Shown piece by piece: positions 53,366 through 62,381 of a stretch of DNA of 64,000 nt. Positions within the stretch are counted from its first letter, which is position 1, and each line of letters opens with the position of its first letter. The position numbers were made by a program, and so were the translations under genes. The DNA comes from RUG100 sp963542695 (GTDB taxonomy: Bacteria; Bacillota; Clostridia; Peptostreptococcales; Anaerovoracaceae). Location: positions 117,247 to 181,246 of the forward strand of contig CAUTYX010000001.1 in NCBI GenBank assembly GCA_963542695.1. Direction: 5' to 3'. A model generated the notes under the pieces. The model worked only from the letters and a program-made list of their open reading frames with translations, was not told where the DNA came from and searched no databases.

Positions 53366-53441
53366 TGGGGTGGGTAGTGGGATTCGAACCCACGCATGGC
53401 GGAGCCACAACCCGCTGTCTTAACCACTTGACTATACCCAC
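53366..53441 (-). tRNA. tRNA-His (GTG)
   Basis: Starts GTGGGTA with the extra 5' G (G-1) opposite C73, anticodon loop TTGTGGC with GTG, encoded CCA. Confidence 0.93.
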
Positions 53442-53480
53442 CATATGGGATCGTTCAGCAGCAACACTGCTGAACGATAT

Positions 53481-53557
53481 TGGCGATCCGGATCGGGTTC
53501 GAACCGACGACCTCCAGCGTGACAGGCTGGCATTCTAACCAACTGAACTACCGGACC
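53481..53557 (-). tRNA. tRNA-Asp (GTC)
   Basis: Acceptor starts GGTCCGG, D-arm GTTCAGTTGGTTAGAAT, anticodon stem CCAGC/GCTGG around GTC, encoded CCA. Confidence 0.93.
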
Positions 53558-53574
53558 AAAGTACCAGTATTATG

Positions 53575-53650
53575 TGGTGGGCGCTACAGGGCTCGAACCT
53601 GTGACCCCCTGCTTGTAAGGCAGATGCTCTCCCAGCTGAGCTAAGCGCCC
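53575..53650 (-). tRNA. tRNA-Val (TAC)
   Basis: Acceptor GGGCGCT/AGCGCCC, anticodon stem CTGC/GCAG around TTACAA (TAC), T-loop GGTTCGAGCC, encoded CCA. Confidence 0.93.
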
Positions 53651-53666
53651 ACACGATTAAAGAAAA

Positions 53667-53743
53667 TGGTAGCGGCGAGTGGAGTCGAACCACCGACCTT
53701 CCGGGTATGAACCGGACGCTCTAGCCAACTAAGCTACACCGCC
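53667..53743 (-). tRNA. tRNA-Met (CAT), elongator type
   Basis: Acceptor begins GGCGGTG and can pair, unlike initiator tRNA with its mismatched first pair; anticodon loop TTCATAC with CAT; encoded CCA. First tRNA of the leftward cluster Met-Val-Asp-His-Gln-Cys. Confidence 0.92.
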
Positions 53744-53959
53744 ACGTCTTCAATGAATACTGCAAGAGTTATATTATCAAACAAACAAAACGGTGTCAAG
53801 GAGAAAAGATGGAGATAAATAGAGATTATTTTGATTAAAGTTTCCCCGGTGGTGTAGAAAATAGGAGGAAGGAATTTGTGATGATTGTGTGAAGATGCCA
53901 TTGCAGTTTGTCTATATTTACGATACAATCAGTGGGATATGAAGGAGGAAAGATTTTAT

Positions 53960-55348
53960 ATGAAACGGGGTATACTCATTGTAGTAATCTTAATAATCGG
54001 GATCGCTGCAGGTTTCGGCCTGTACACCCATTCTGACCATTATCAAATGATGGCACAGCATTTTTCCGGAAAGACTACTATTAACGGTGTTGATTGTTCC
54101 GGCATGACGGTTAAAGAAGCAGAAAAAACATTAACAGACCGGTGGCAGAGCCGGCGCTTTACTGTTAATCGTGAAGGAAAAGAAGTGGCTTCTTTCCCAT
54201 TATCAAAGATAACCTATGACATCGAAGATTCCTTGCAGGTAAAATTAGGAACCAATGTGTTTTCTGTGTTGAAATCACATGCAGGCGGTAAAAAGGAGTT
54301 TACTGTTGCAATGGAACCGGTAGAGAAAAAGAAACTTCTTGAAACTATTAAAAAGGACTCCTTTTTGAAGATTCCATACAAGGTAAAGACAAAAGATGCT
54401 TATGTCAACATGGATAACACGGATTTTAAGGTTGTAAAAGAAGTTCAAGGGGACAATGTTGATAAGGCAAAGGTGGCAAAGCACATTGTAAAGAAAATTT
54501 CCAAGGGAACCTTTTCTCTTTCCTTTAAACCTGCTTCTTTTATTGAAAAGCCGGTGATTAAATCCGATAGTGATGTTTTAAAGAAGGAACAGGAATTTGA
54601 TAAAAAGCATTATGTGCAGAAAATTGTCTTTGATACCTTTAAGGGTAAGTATGTGGTAAAACCCAAAGACTTGGCAAAGATGATGCCGGCAGACGGCAGT
54701 GGTGGCACAAGGCTGGATGAAAAAGCAGTGGGGACTTTTGTAAAGAAGGTTTTGGCTTGGGAGCTTAATACCCAGTATGCACCACGGAAATTCAAATCCA
54801 GCGACCAAGGTACCATCACTGTTTATGGCGGAAACTACGGGTATGCCATCAATAAGAAAAAGGAAAAAGAACAGCTGATTAAGGAACTCAAGAGCGGCAA
54901 AGATGTAGAACGCAAACCTTTTTACAGTCATCAGCCGTATTACAAGGGACAGGGCAAAAGCGATATTGGAAATTCCTACATCGAAGTAAGTATTAGCTCC
55001 CAGCACTTGTGGTTGTACCAAAAGGGAAAGGTTACTCTTAGCACGGACGTTGTAACCGGCAAGCGTGGACACGATACAGCTTGTGGTGTTTTTCAAGTGG
55101 AATTTTTGCAGACCAATGCAACTCTTCGTGGTGACAATGATGATGGATCCAGATATAAGACAAAGGTAAACTGGTGGATGCCGTTTAACGGAGGGCAAGG
55201 TTGCCATGATGCTTACTGGCGAGGATCCTTTGGCGGAACACAATATATTTCCGGTGGATCTCATGGTTGTGTCAACATGCCATCATGGGCAGCTGCACAG
55301 CTATATACCAGTATTGAAGCGGGGTACCCGGTAGTCGTTCATTATTAA
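53960..55348 (+). CDS. L,D-transpeptidase (YkuD) with peptidoglycan-binding_4 domain
   Basis: 462 residues. One N-terminal membrane helix (about 4-22), two VanW-type/PG_binding_4 modules (about 35-300, with TINGVDCSGMTVKEAE) and a C-terminal YkuD catalytic domain (about 335-462) with GGSHGCVNMP, in which the cysteine is the nucleophile. Forms 3-3 cross-links in peptidoglycan or attaches proteins to it, outside the membrane; makes beta-lactam-insensitive cross-links. ATG 53960 lies 9 bases after GAAGGAGG; the longer frame to 53885 has no such site. Ends at a bidirectional terminator. Confidence 0.93.
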   Translation: MKRGILIVVILIIGIAAGFGLYTHSDHYQMMAQHFSGKTTINGVDCSGMTVKEAEKTLTDRWQSRRFTVNREGKEVASFPLSKITYDIEDSLQVKLGTNVFSVLKSHAGGKKEFTVAMEPVEKKKLLETIKKDSFLKIPYKVKTKDAYVNMDNTDFKVVKEVQGDNVDKAKVAKHIVKKISKGTFSLSFKPASFIEKPVIKSDSDVLKKEQEFDKKHYVQKIVFDTFKGKYVVKPKDLAKMMPADGSGGTRLDEKAVGTFVKKVLAWELNTQYAPRKFKSSDQGTITVYGGNYGYAINKKKEKEQLIKELKSGKDVERKPFYSHQPYYKGQGKSDIGNSYIEVSISSQHLWLYQKGKVTLSTDVVTGKRGHDTACGVFQVEFLQTNATLRGDNDDGSRYKTKVNWWMPFNGGQGCHDAYWRGSFGGTQYISGGSHGCVNMPSWAAAQLYTSIEAGYPVVVHY

Positions 55349-55366
55349 AGAAGCAAAAGAATCATT

Positions 55367-55403
55367 AAAAACAGCCGATGTCTCTATAGACAGGCTGTTT
55401 TTG
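55367..55403. terminator. Bidirectional terminator between the L,D-transpeptidase and spoVG
   Basis: AAAAACAGCC (55367-55376) and GGCTGTTTTT (55393-55402) form a perfect 10-bp stem with A and T runs on either side; the two flanking genes converge on it. Confidence 0.85.
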
Positions 55404-55421
55404 ATTTTGTATGTATTCGGG

Positions 55422-55761
55422 TTACAGAGAGTGAACCTGAGGCTCTAATGGACTCACGGGAGCCGGTTGACCCTCTGACAGAGATGCCTCCTCTTCTTTG
55501 CGCTGGGCAAGAATTTTTTCGTACTCGGCGAAAATGGCATCTTTAGATGCGATTACGTGTTTCAGATGTCAATGGATGAGCAATGTCTCGAAAATCGCCC
55601 TCTCCCATTTTGCGGCTAGGCATAGCTACAAACAGCCCGTTGTGACCATCAATAATCTTGATGTCGTGAACCACAAATTCGTCATCAAAAGTAATCGACA
55701 CGATTGCTTTCATTTTTCCTTCATCGCTGATTTTCCGAATCCTTACATCGGTAATATTCAT
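55422..55761 (-). pseudogene. spoVG: SpoVG, frameshifted near its C-terminus
   Basis: Small RNA/DNA-binding regulator tied to sporulation and stationary phase. The first 72 residues match the family almost throughout (MNITDVRIRKI, FVVHDIKIIDGHNGLFVAMPS, GDFRDIAHPLTSETR), then TAA at about 55543. In the next frame the rest of the protein continues: KDAIFAEYEKILAQRKEEE and a short Pro/Ser tail to a stop at 55422. Removing one T in ATCTAAAG (minus strand) restores the whole gene. The truncated form lacks the C-terminal helix. AAAGGTGGTG lies before the ATG. Confidence 0.85.
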
Positions 55762-55939
55762 GTTCTACACACCACCTTTTTTCTGTCGAATTGTCAAAAA
55801 ATTGCAATTCATTTACACACAATTTAATTATATATCATGGCAAACTCCTTTACAAGTAATGATTTACAATCAAGATGAATCGAAGTAAAAAGAAAGAAAT
55901 TCCGTAATTTTCAGCATAGGTGCTAATTTTCTGAAATTA

Positions 55940-55968
55940 TTGCCAATTTCACATACCAATGCTATACT
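55940..55968 (+). promoter_or_regulatory. Promoter of the EF-G paralogue
   Basis: TTGCCA (55940-55945), 17-base spacer, TGC-TATACT (-10 at 55963-55968, with extended TGn), about 40 bases before the gene. Confidence 0.7.
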
Positions 55969-56007
55969 TAATTCGTGAATTTTAATTATTGTAGGAGGAC
56001 ATAACGT

Positions 56008-57972
56008 ATGAAAGGCTATACCAGCGAAACGATTAGAAACGTTGCACTTGTAGGACATGGCGGATGCGGAAAGACCACTTTCTTAGAATCTGTTCTGCAG
56101 GAAACAGGGGTTATCGATAAAATGGGAAAAGTCGAGAATGGAAATACCGTTTCTGACTATGACAAAATGGAAAAAGAAAAAGGCTACTCCATCAATACCT
56201 CTGTGGTTCCTATTATTTGGAAAAACAGCAAAATCAATTTTATTGATACACCGGGATACTTTGACTTTATCGGTGAAGTAAATGCTGCAATGAGAGCTTC
56301 TGAAGCAGCCATTATCCTGGTAGATGCCGGTTCCGGTATTCAGGTTGGAACAGAACAGGCTTGGAAAGCTTGCGAAAGATACAATATGCCTCGTTTTATT
56401 GTTATTAACAAAAGAGATAAAGATGAATTTGATTACCACAAGACCTTCGGTGAACTAAAAGAAGCTTTTGGGGAATCCTTAATTCCATTTAGTTGGCCCA
56501 TCAGTACGGAGATTGATGATGACTTGAAAGAAGCCATTGCTATGACAGATGATGCGTTAATGGAAAAATACTTTGAAGGCGATGACTTTTCCGAAGCGGA
56601 AATCCGAAACGGTTTGAAGAAGGGTATCCAGGACGGCGGTATCGTTCCCGTTTGCTCCGCTGCTTTTGAACTTGGAAAAGGCAGTGAGGGTCTCATGGAC
56701 TTGCTGGTGGAATATGCACCTACACCGCTGGAAAAAGGTCCTTGCAAAGGCTTTAACGACCAAAACGAGCAGGTTGAATTCGAACCGAAGACAGACGGTG
56801 CAGCCAGTGGATTTGTATTTAAAACCATCATCGACCCATTTGTTGGAAAGATTTCTGTTATTAAGGTTGTTTCCGGCAAGCTGACATCAGGAATGGAAAT
56901 CCTCAATGAGCGTACAGGAAACATGGAAAAACTGGGTAAACTGTTCTTCTTACGAGGAAATCAACAGACAGAACTGGATTATGCCGAAGCCGGTGACATT
57001 GTTGCCGTAGCAAAGCTCCAGTATACCTTGTCCGGCGATACTCTTTGTGATAAAAAAGAAATTGTTCGGTACATGCCGTTAGATTACCCAACACCGAAAC
57101 TGTACTTTGCCATCGAAGCCGCTGACAAAAAGCAAGAAGATAAGGTGTTTACAGGGCTGGCAAAACTAAGAGAAGAAGATCCATCCTTTACCATTGAAAG
57201 AAATGCCGAAACTCGCCAGAGTCTACTGGGAGGGCAGGGAGAGCAGCAATTGCGTATCGTTATGGAAAAACTAAAGGATCGTTTTGGTGTAGAGGTGGTA
57301 ACTGTCCCTCAGAAGATTGCTTATAGGGAAACTATTCGCGGCACATCGGATGTGCAAGGCAAACATAAGAAACAGTCCGGTGGTGCAGGGCAGTATGGTG
57401 ATGTTCATATTAAGTTCTCCCCTTGCGAAGCGGAATTTGAATTTGAAGAAACCCTCTTTGGAGGATCCATTCCAAAGAACTATGTTCCGGCTATTGAGAA
57501 GGGATTGCTGGAATCCATGGACAGAGGTCCTCTTGCAGGATGCAAGGTACAGGGTGTTCACGCAAATCTGTACGATGGTTCCTACCACGATGTAGACTCC
57601 AACGAAATGGCCTTTAAGATTGCCGCTTCCCTGGCATTTAAAAAAGGTATCGTAGAGGCAAAACCATGCCTACTGGAGCCGATTATGCATTTGGAAATCA
57701 TGGTTCCCGATGAAAATATGGGTGACATTATGGGGGACATGAACAAGAGACGAGGTCGGATTTTAGGTTCTGAGCCGCAACACAACGGCGACCAGAAAAT
57801 CTTGGCAGAAGCTCCGCAGGCAGAACTCTTTGATTATGCCATTACCGTTCGCTCCATGACCCAAGGTCGAGGCTCTTTCGAAATGAAGTTTGACCGCTAC
57901 GATCAGATGCCGCAGCAGATGGCAGATAAGGTGATTGCAGCTTACAAAGAGGAACAAGAATCCGGAAAATAA
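56008..57972 (+). CDS. Elongation factor G-like GTPase (FusA2/EF-G2 type)
   Basis: 654 residues with all five EF-G domains. The P-loop reads GHGGCGKTT instead of the GHIDAGKTT usual in the main translocase; G3 is DTPGYFDF, G4 NKRD. The domain I extension (G') is short. These changes mark the EF-G paralogue common in Clostridia and Thermus, whose role in translocation or recycling is poorly defined. The chief EF-G is expected in the str operon with tuf, whose start is at the window's end but without fusA before it. TAGGAGG precedes ATG; strong promoter at 55940 and terminator at 57984. Confidence 0.88.
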   Translation: MKGYTSETIRNVALVGHGGCGKTTFLESVLQETGVIDKMGKVENGNTVSDYDKMEKEKGYSINTSVVPIIWKNSKINFIDTPGYFDFIGEVNAAMRASEAAIILVDAGSGIQVGTEQAWKACERYNMPRFIVINKRDKDEFDYHKTFGELKEAFGESLIPFSWPISTEIDDDLKEAIAMTDDALMEKYFEGDDFSEAEIRNGLKKGIQDGGIVPVCSAAFELGKGSEGLMDLLVEYAPTPLEKGPCKGFNDQNEQVEFEPKTDGAASGFVFKTIIDPFVGKISVIKVVSGKLTSGMEILNERTGNMEKLGKLFFLRGNQQTELDYAEAGDIVAVAKLQYTLSGDTLCDKKEIVRYMPLDYPTPKLYFAIEAADKKQEDKVFTGLAKLREEDPSFTIERNAETRQSLLGGQGEQQLRIVMEKLKDRFGVEVVTVPQKIAYRETIRGTSDVQGKHKKQSGGAGQYGDVHIKFSPCEAEFEFEETLFGGSIPKNYVPAIEKGLLESMDRGPLAGCKVQGVHANLYDGSYHDVDSNEMAFKIAASLAFKKGIVEAKPCLLEPIMHLEIMVPDENMGDIMGDMNKRRGRILGSEPQHNGDQKILAEAPQAELFDYAITVRSMTQGRGSFEMKFDRYDQMPQQMADKVIAAYKEEQESGK

Positions 57973-57983
57973 GGCAACAGCAA

Positions 57984-58017
57984 AGGGCGGTGCTCATAGC
58001 ATCGCTCTTACTTTTTT
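57984..58017 (+). terminator. Terminator after the EF-G paralogue
   Basis: AGGGCGGTGCT (57984-57994) pairs with AGCATCGCTCT (57998-58008) with two G-U pairs, followed by TACTTTTTT. Confidence 0.75.
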
Positions 58018-58104
58018 ACGATTCTCTTACTCTCCTCATCACATCATCACAATACCGGAGTATGGTGGTAGGTGACATGACGGAAAAGAAACTTGAGATA
58101 GACG

Positions 58105-58866
58105 GTGAGAAAGACTATAGTAAAAGATATGAAGTACAGAAGAAAAACAGCATTTGGAACTCGCCGAGATCCATGGCGAAATACGATGGCAAAAAAGGAG
58201 ATTCCATGGACGAAAATCCTGGGACGTCTTATGGTAGTGGGGATTACGTTGATGATTACCATGGTAGCCCCCAACATTGTGGTACGTAGTGCTAACATGT
58301 ATCAATATACGTTGGATGCTTCACAGGTGCTTAATACGGCAGGCGTTGCCGTAGAAGAGGCAGATGTTATAAGCGTCATGGCAGACTTTATGAAACATAA
58401 ATCCGACACAGTGACTCTTGTGTCCAAGGCAAAGTACATGCCGGAAGATGTGTTTACAAAGCCGGCAAAGCAGTTAATGGAGAATTTTCAGCGAATTGCT
58501 GATGTGGAATTGATTCTTGGCATTGTAGGGTTCCTGGTAGTATTTGTTTGCTTTTTCTTCCTGATACGATGGCGAAAGAAAAAGAAGCATATGCAATATT
58601 TACGATATAGCATTGTTGCGGTCGTTGCCACTTCTTTGATTGTATTGGCGACCAAGGTCATTGGGCCATTGTATCGTCATACATGGGTTAAAATGGCTCC
58701 CGGGAATTTAAAGGAAGATGATTTTATCATGGGCATAATCAATGGAAATTTTATGCGCCAGTCCGGTGTCATTACCTTTATTGTTGCTCTGGTGATGCTG
58801 GCATTGCTGGGGTATATTACTTGGGAAATTTCCGGCAATAAAAGAGTCTTTAAGGATACCTACTAG
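58105..58866 (+). CDS. Integral membrane protein, weakly TIGR01906/DUF1461-like
   Basis: About 227-253 residues with four membrane helices: one near the N-terminus, then a ~95-residue extracytoplasmic part, and three in the second half. The layout and a C-terminal segment (WVKMAPGN, EDDFIMGIINGNF) recall the TIGR01906/DUF1461 family that includes the lipoprotein transacylase Lit, but similarity is slight. The start is uncertain: GTG 58105, ATG 58132 and ATG 58186 all lack good ribosome binding sites. In another frame, ATG 58077 gives MTEKKLEIDGEKDYSKRYEV, and one base more in the A6 run at 58190-58195 would fuse it to this frame, so a further frameshift is possible. Confidence 0.6.
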   Translation: MRKTIVKDMKYRRKTAFGTRRDPWRNTMAKKEIPWTKILGRLMVVGITLMITMVAPNIVVRSANMYQYTLDASQVLNTAGVAVEEADVISVMADFMKHKSDTVTLVSKAKYMPEDVFTKPAKQLMENFQRIADVELILGIVGFLVVFVCFFFLIRWRKKKKHMQYLRYSIVAVVATSLIVLATKVIGPLYRHTWVKMAPGNLKEDDFIMGIINGNFMRQSGVITFIVALVMLALLGYITWEISGNKRVFKDTY

Positions 58867-58913
58867 AAGAGTGGGCAGTCCATTGAAATGAATCATGTAA
58901 AATAGTATAATTT

Positions 58914-58940
58914 ACAGGCAGGACTGGTTCCTGCCTGTTG
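58914..58940 (+). terminator. Hairpin terminator before cysS
   Basis: ACAGGCAGGA (58914-58923) and TCCTGCCTGT (58929-58938) form a perfect 10-bp stem followed by TGTTGT. Confidence 0.6.
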
Positions 58941-58983
58941 TTGTAAAAGAAACTGTATGGAAATCCGGAAGGAAGAGAATTTC

Positions 58984-60381
58984 ATGAAAATATATAATAC
59001 TATGACCCGGAAGAAAGAAGAATTTGTACCAATGGAAGAAGGCAAAGTTAAAATGTACGTTTGCGGTCCTACGGTATATAATTTCTTTCACATTGGAAAT
59101 GCAAGGCCTTTTGTGGTTTTTGACACCATGAGAAAGTACCTGGAATTCCGTGGAAACACTGTGGAATTCGTACAGAATTTTACGGATGTGGATGACAAAA
59201 TTATCAACAAAGCGAGGGAAGATGGGATTACGGCACCGGAAGTAAGCGAAAAGTATATCGAAGAATACTATAAAGATGCCGCTTCGTTAAACGTTAAGAA
59301 GGCCACTGTACATCCAAAGGTTTCCGAAACCATTCAGGATATTATTGCCTTTGTAAAGGATCTGGAAGATAAAGGGTATGCCTACCAGGTAGATGGTGAT
59401 GTTTATTACAGTACCAGAAAGTTCCGGGGATACGGCAAATTGTCCGGCCAAAACATTGATGATTTGGAAGCCGGAGCTCGTATCATGATTGAAGAAAAGA
59501 AAAAAGACCCGCTGGATTTTGCGCTGTGGAAGGCAAGAAAAGAGCCTGATGAAATTGCCTGGGAATCTCCATGGGGAATGGGAAGACCGGGGTGGCATAT
59601 TGAATGTTCAACTATGTCCAGAAAATATTTGGGAGATACCATTGATATTCATGCCGGCGGACAGGATTTGACTTTCCCCCATCATGAAAATGAAATTGCC
59701 CAGTCAGAAGCACACAATGATAAGCCTTTTGCCAATTACTGGATGCATAATGGCTATATTACCATTGACAATGAAAAAATGTCCAAATCAAAGGGGAATT
59801 TCTTTACTGTGCGGGATATTTTAGAAAAATATAGTGGGGAAGTCATTCGATTCTTCTTACTGTCAGGCCAGTATCGCAGTCCTATTAACTTTAGCGAAGG
59901 CTTGATGGAACAGGCAAAGAACTCTCTTGGAAGGATGGAAAACGCCAAGGAGAACCTGCAATTTTTAATTGAAAAGAGCCAAGGAGAAATAAGCGATGAC
60001 GAAGCAAAAACCTTGGAAACTTTCGACAAATATCGTCGGCAGTTTATAGAGGCGATGGATGACGACTTAAATACAGCAGACGCTATCTCGGCTATGTTTG
60101 AATTGATTACTGCCATCAATACAGCCGTAAAAGACGGATGCAGCAAAGCCTTTGCTGAAAAATCCTTGGACAAGCTAATGGAGCTGGCAAATGTTCTTGG
60201 TATTTTGCAACAAGAAGAAAAAGCCGGCATCGATGATGATATTCAAGAATTAATTGCCCAGCGTCAAGAAGCCAGAAAAAATAAGGATTATGCCAGAGCC
60301 GACGAAATTAGAGATCAGTTGGCGGCGCAAGGGATTACTTTAAAAGACACACCTCAAGGGGTGCAGATTGTTAGGGAATAG
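58984..60381 (+). CDS. cysS: Cysteinyl-tRNA synthetase
   Basis: Class I synthetase, 465 residues. YVCGPTVYNFFHIGNARP holds the first zinc cysteine and the HIGH-like HIGN; CSTM (about 206) and HHENEIAQSEA supply other zinc ligands; KMSKSKGNFF is at about 264-273. C-terminal DALR-like helical domain is complete. ATG 58984 has GGAAGGAAGAG about 7 bases upstream. First gene of cysS-mrnC-small protein-thyA-folA-rlmB-sigH, an arrangement similar to other Firmicutes (cysS-mrnC-rlmB-yacP-sigH), with thyA and folA inserted. Confidence 0.97.
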   Translation: MKIYNTMTRKKEEFVPMEEGKVKMYVCGPTVYNFFHIGNARPFVVFDTMRKYLEFRGNTVEFVQNFTDVDDKIINKAREDGITAPEVSEKYIEEYYKDAASLNVKKATVHPKVSETIQDIIAFVKDLEDKGYAYQVDGDVYYSTRKFRGYGKLSGQNIDDLEAGARIMIEEKKKDPLDFALWKARKEPDEIAWESPWGMGRPGWHIECSTMSRKYLGDTIDIHAGGQDLTFPHHENEIAQSEAHNDKPFANYWMHNGYITIDNEKMSKSKGNFFTVRDILEKYSGEVIRFFLLSGQYRSPINFSEGLMEQAKNSLGRMENAKENLQFLIEKSQGEISDDEAKTLETFDKYRRQFIEAMDDDLNTADAISAMFELITAINTAVKDGCSKAFAEKSLDKLMELANVLGILQQEEKAGIDDDIQELIAQRQEARKNKDYARADEIRDQLAAQGITLKDTPQGVQIVRE

Positions 60382-60382
60382 T

Positions 60383-60769
60383 ATGGACGTTAGACACGTA
60401 GATACCAATGCGATAGCCTTTGTGGGTGATGCTGTCTATGAAGTCTTTGTGCGCGATCGTATTGTAAAAAGTGGATTGATTGGAGCCGGCAGGCTTCACA
60501 AGAAAGCGGTACACTTTGTTAATGCATATGCCCAGGCGGCAGCCATTAAAAAAATTTTACCGGATCTTCCGGCGGAAGAACAAACCTTGGTAAAGCGAGC
60601 TCGTAACCATAAATCAGCTACTAAAGCAAAGAACGTGGATCCTGTTACTTACAAGTGGTCAACAGCTTTCGAGGCGTTAATTGGCTACCTGCATCTTTAC
60701 GGGAAGGAAGAACGGGCAGAGGAAATCATGCGTCGCGCAGTGGCAATTATTCAAAGAAAAGAAGGCTGA
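60383..60769 (+). CDS. mrnC: Mini-ribonuclease III
   Basis: 128 residues: an RNase III catalytic domain without the dsRNA-binding domain, which matures 23S rRNA in Bacillus. AFVGDAVYEVFVRD carries the catalytic acidic residues; KSATKAKNVDPVTYKWSTAFEALIGYL the second set. Starts one base after the cysS stop codon; TTAGGGA serves as the ribosome binding site inside cysS. Confidence 0.95.
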   Translation: MDVRHVDTNAIAFVGDAVYEVFVRDRIVKSGLIGAGRLHKKAVHFVNAYAQAAAIKKILPDLPAEEQTLVKRARNHKSATKAKNVDPVTYKWSTAFEALIGYLHLYGKEERAEEIMRRAVAIIQRKEG

Positions 60770-60772
60770 GTC

Positions 60773-60988
60773 ATGAAAGGCCAAAGCAGAAACAAAGCAA
60801 AAGATGTCCTTAGTGATTATTGGAAATCAAACCGGGAAACTGAAAAAGCCAATGCGGAAGCCTTGAAAAAACAGCAGGCCGGGCAAACGGAGCAGGAAAA
60901 AAAACGATGGAAATTTTCAGAAAAGGCCATGCTGGTTGTTATCGTTCTCGGTCTTATAGGGATAGTTATACGATACGTAGTCTTTTAA
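60773..60988 (+). CDS. Small single-pass membrane protein
   Basis: 71 residues. A hydrophilic Lys/Gln/Glu-rich N-terminal part (1-50), helical and partly coiled-coil-like, then one membrane helix (about 52-69, MLVVIVLGLIGIVIRYVVF). No family recognised. It starts 3 bases after the mrnC stop and is followed 23 bases later by thyA, so it is translated as part of the operon; the reading frame is maintained with good context. Confidence 0.75.
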   Translation: MKGQSRNKAKDVLSDYWKSNRETEKANAEALKKQQAGQTEQEKKRWKFSEKAMLVVIVLGLIGIVIRYVVF

Positions 60989-61011
60989 TAGAAGTGTAGA
61001 TAGGAGAGAAC

Positions 61012-61842
61012 ATGAGCCATGCAGATCAGCTCTTTGTCACAATGTGCAAAGACATTATAGAAAATGGATATTCTTCCCAAGGACAAAAGGTACGACCTGT
61101 TTGGGAAGATGGAACGCCGGCCCATACCATGAAACGTTTTGGCATCGTCAACAGATACGATTTGTCAAAGGAATTTCCTGCATTGACGCTACGTCCCACT
61201 GCCATCAAGTCAGCAGTAGATGAGGTGCTTTGGATTTGGCAAAAGAAGTCCAATAACATTAAAGATTTAAATAGCCATATTTGGGATGAATGGGCCGATG
61301 AAAATGGATTCATTGGAAAAGCATATGGATATCAAATGGGTGTTCTGTACGATTTCCCACAAGGAGAAATGGATCAAGTGGACAATGTGTTATGGAACCT
61401 GAAGAACCAGCCGTACTCTCGTCGTATTATGACCAACATATATAACTTTGCCGATTTGACACAGATGAACTTGGAGCCGTGTGCATATAGTATGACCTTT
61501 AATGTTACGGGAAACCGGCTCAACGCCATTTTAAATCAGCGATCTCAGGATGTGCTGGCAGCGAACAATTGGAATGTGGTGCAATATTCTGTATTGGTGC
61601 ATATGTTTGCTCAGGTTAGCGGTCTTGTTCCGGGGGAATTGGTTCATATGATATCCGATGCCCATATTTATGACCGTCATATACCGCTTATTGAAGACTT
61701 AATTCAGCGTCCTCAATTTCCGGCGCCTACTTTTCAGCTGGATCCGGATGTTACGGACTTTTATGATTTTACTCCCGATAGCTTCCGTGTTAGCAACTAT
61801 GAAACCAACCCGCAAATTAAGGGGATTCCTATTGCAGTATAA
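61012..61842 (+). CDS. thyA: Thymidylate synthase
   Basis: Methylates dUMP to dTMP using methylene-THF. 276 residues. The nucleophilic cysteine is in LEPCAYSMTFNV (about residue 156), with RSQDVLAANNWNV and HIYDRH as the later active-site segments; the phosphate-binding arginines SRRIMT precede it. The segment after the catalytic Cys (AYSMTF) differs from the usual HxxFQF, as in the clostridial subgroup. AGGAGAG lies just before ATG. Followed by folA, its usual metabolic partner, which recycles dihydrofolate. Confidence 0.95.
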   Translation: MSHADQLFVTMCKDIIENGYSSQGQKVRPVWEDGTPAHTMKRFGIVNRYDLSKEFPALTLRPTAIKSAVDEVLWIWQKKSNNIKDLNSHIWDEWADENGFIGKAYGYQMGVLYDFPQGEMDQVDNVLWNLKNQPYSRRIMTNIYNFADLTQMNLEPCAYSMTFNVTGNRLNAILNQRSQDVLAANNWNVVQYSVLVHMFAQVSGLVPGELVHMISDAHIYDRHIPLIEDLIQRPQFPAPTFQLDPDVTDFYDFTPDSFRVSNYETNPQIKGIPIAV

Positions 61843-61886
61843 TTCCGGTTACAATAGAGGACGGTAGGGAAAAGTAGGAGATCTTT

Positions 61887-62381
61887 ATGAATGCAATTGT
61901 CGCTTGCGATGAAAACTGGGCCATTGGAAAAAATGGTGATTTGCTGGTTCACCTTCCCGGGGATTTGCAATATTACAAAGAAAAGACGGTGGGAAAGCAC
62001 ATTGTCATTGGAAGAAAGACGTTGGAGACGTTCCCCGGCTGCAAACCTTTGCCAAACCGCCAAAACATTGTGGTTACCGGTAATAAGGAATACAAGAAAG
62101 ACGGTTGCAGCATATGCTATTCCATAGACCAAGTGATGGACAAATTGGCGTCTGTGCCGACAGATGAGATCTTTATTTCCGGGGGAGACAGTATTTACAA
62201 GCAGTTTTTGCCTTATTGTGATGTGTTCTATGTCACCCATATTCTAGCGGCCTTTACCGGCACAGATTCATATTTTTCGAATATATCGCAAATGGACGAT
62301 ATTAAAATGACATGGAAAAGCGATGTGCAGGAAGAAAAGGGAACGAGGTATTATTTTGCCAAATATGAAAGAATCAAATAG
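61887..62381 (+). CDS. folA: Dihydrofolate reductase
   Basis: 164 residues, NADPH-dependent. MNAIVACDENWAIGKNGDLLVHLPGDLQYYKEKT contains the usual start, with WAIGKNGDLL and the acidic substrate residue in the following helix; VIGRKTLETFP and FISGGDSIYKQFLPYCD complete the fold. Regenerates tetrahydrofolate consumed by ThyA directly upstream. Its 3' end overlaps the rlmB start by 17 bases. Confidence 0.95.
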   Translation: MNAIVACDENWAIGKNGDLLVHLPGDLQYYKEKTVGKHIVIGRKTLETFPGCKPLPNRQNIVVTGNKEYKKDGCSICYSIDQVMDKLASVPTDEIFISGGDSIYKQFLPYCDVFYVTHILAAFTGTDSYFSNISQMDDIKMTWKSDVQEEKGTRYYFAKYERIK

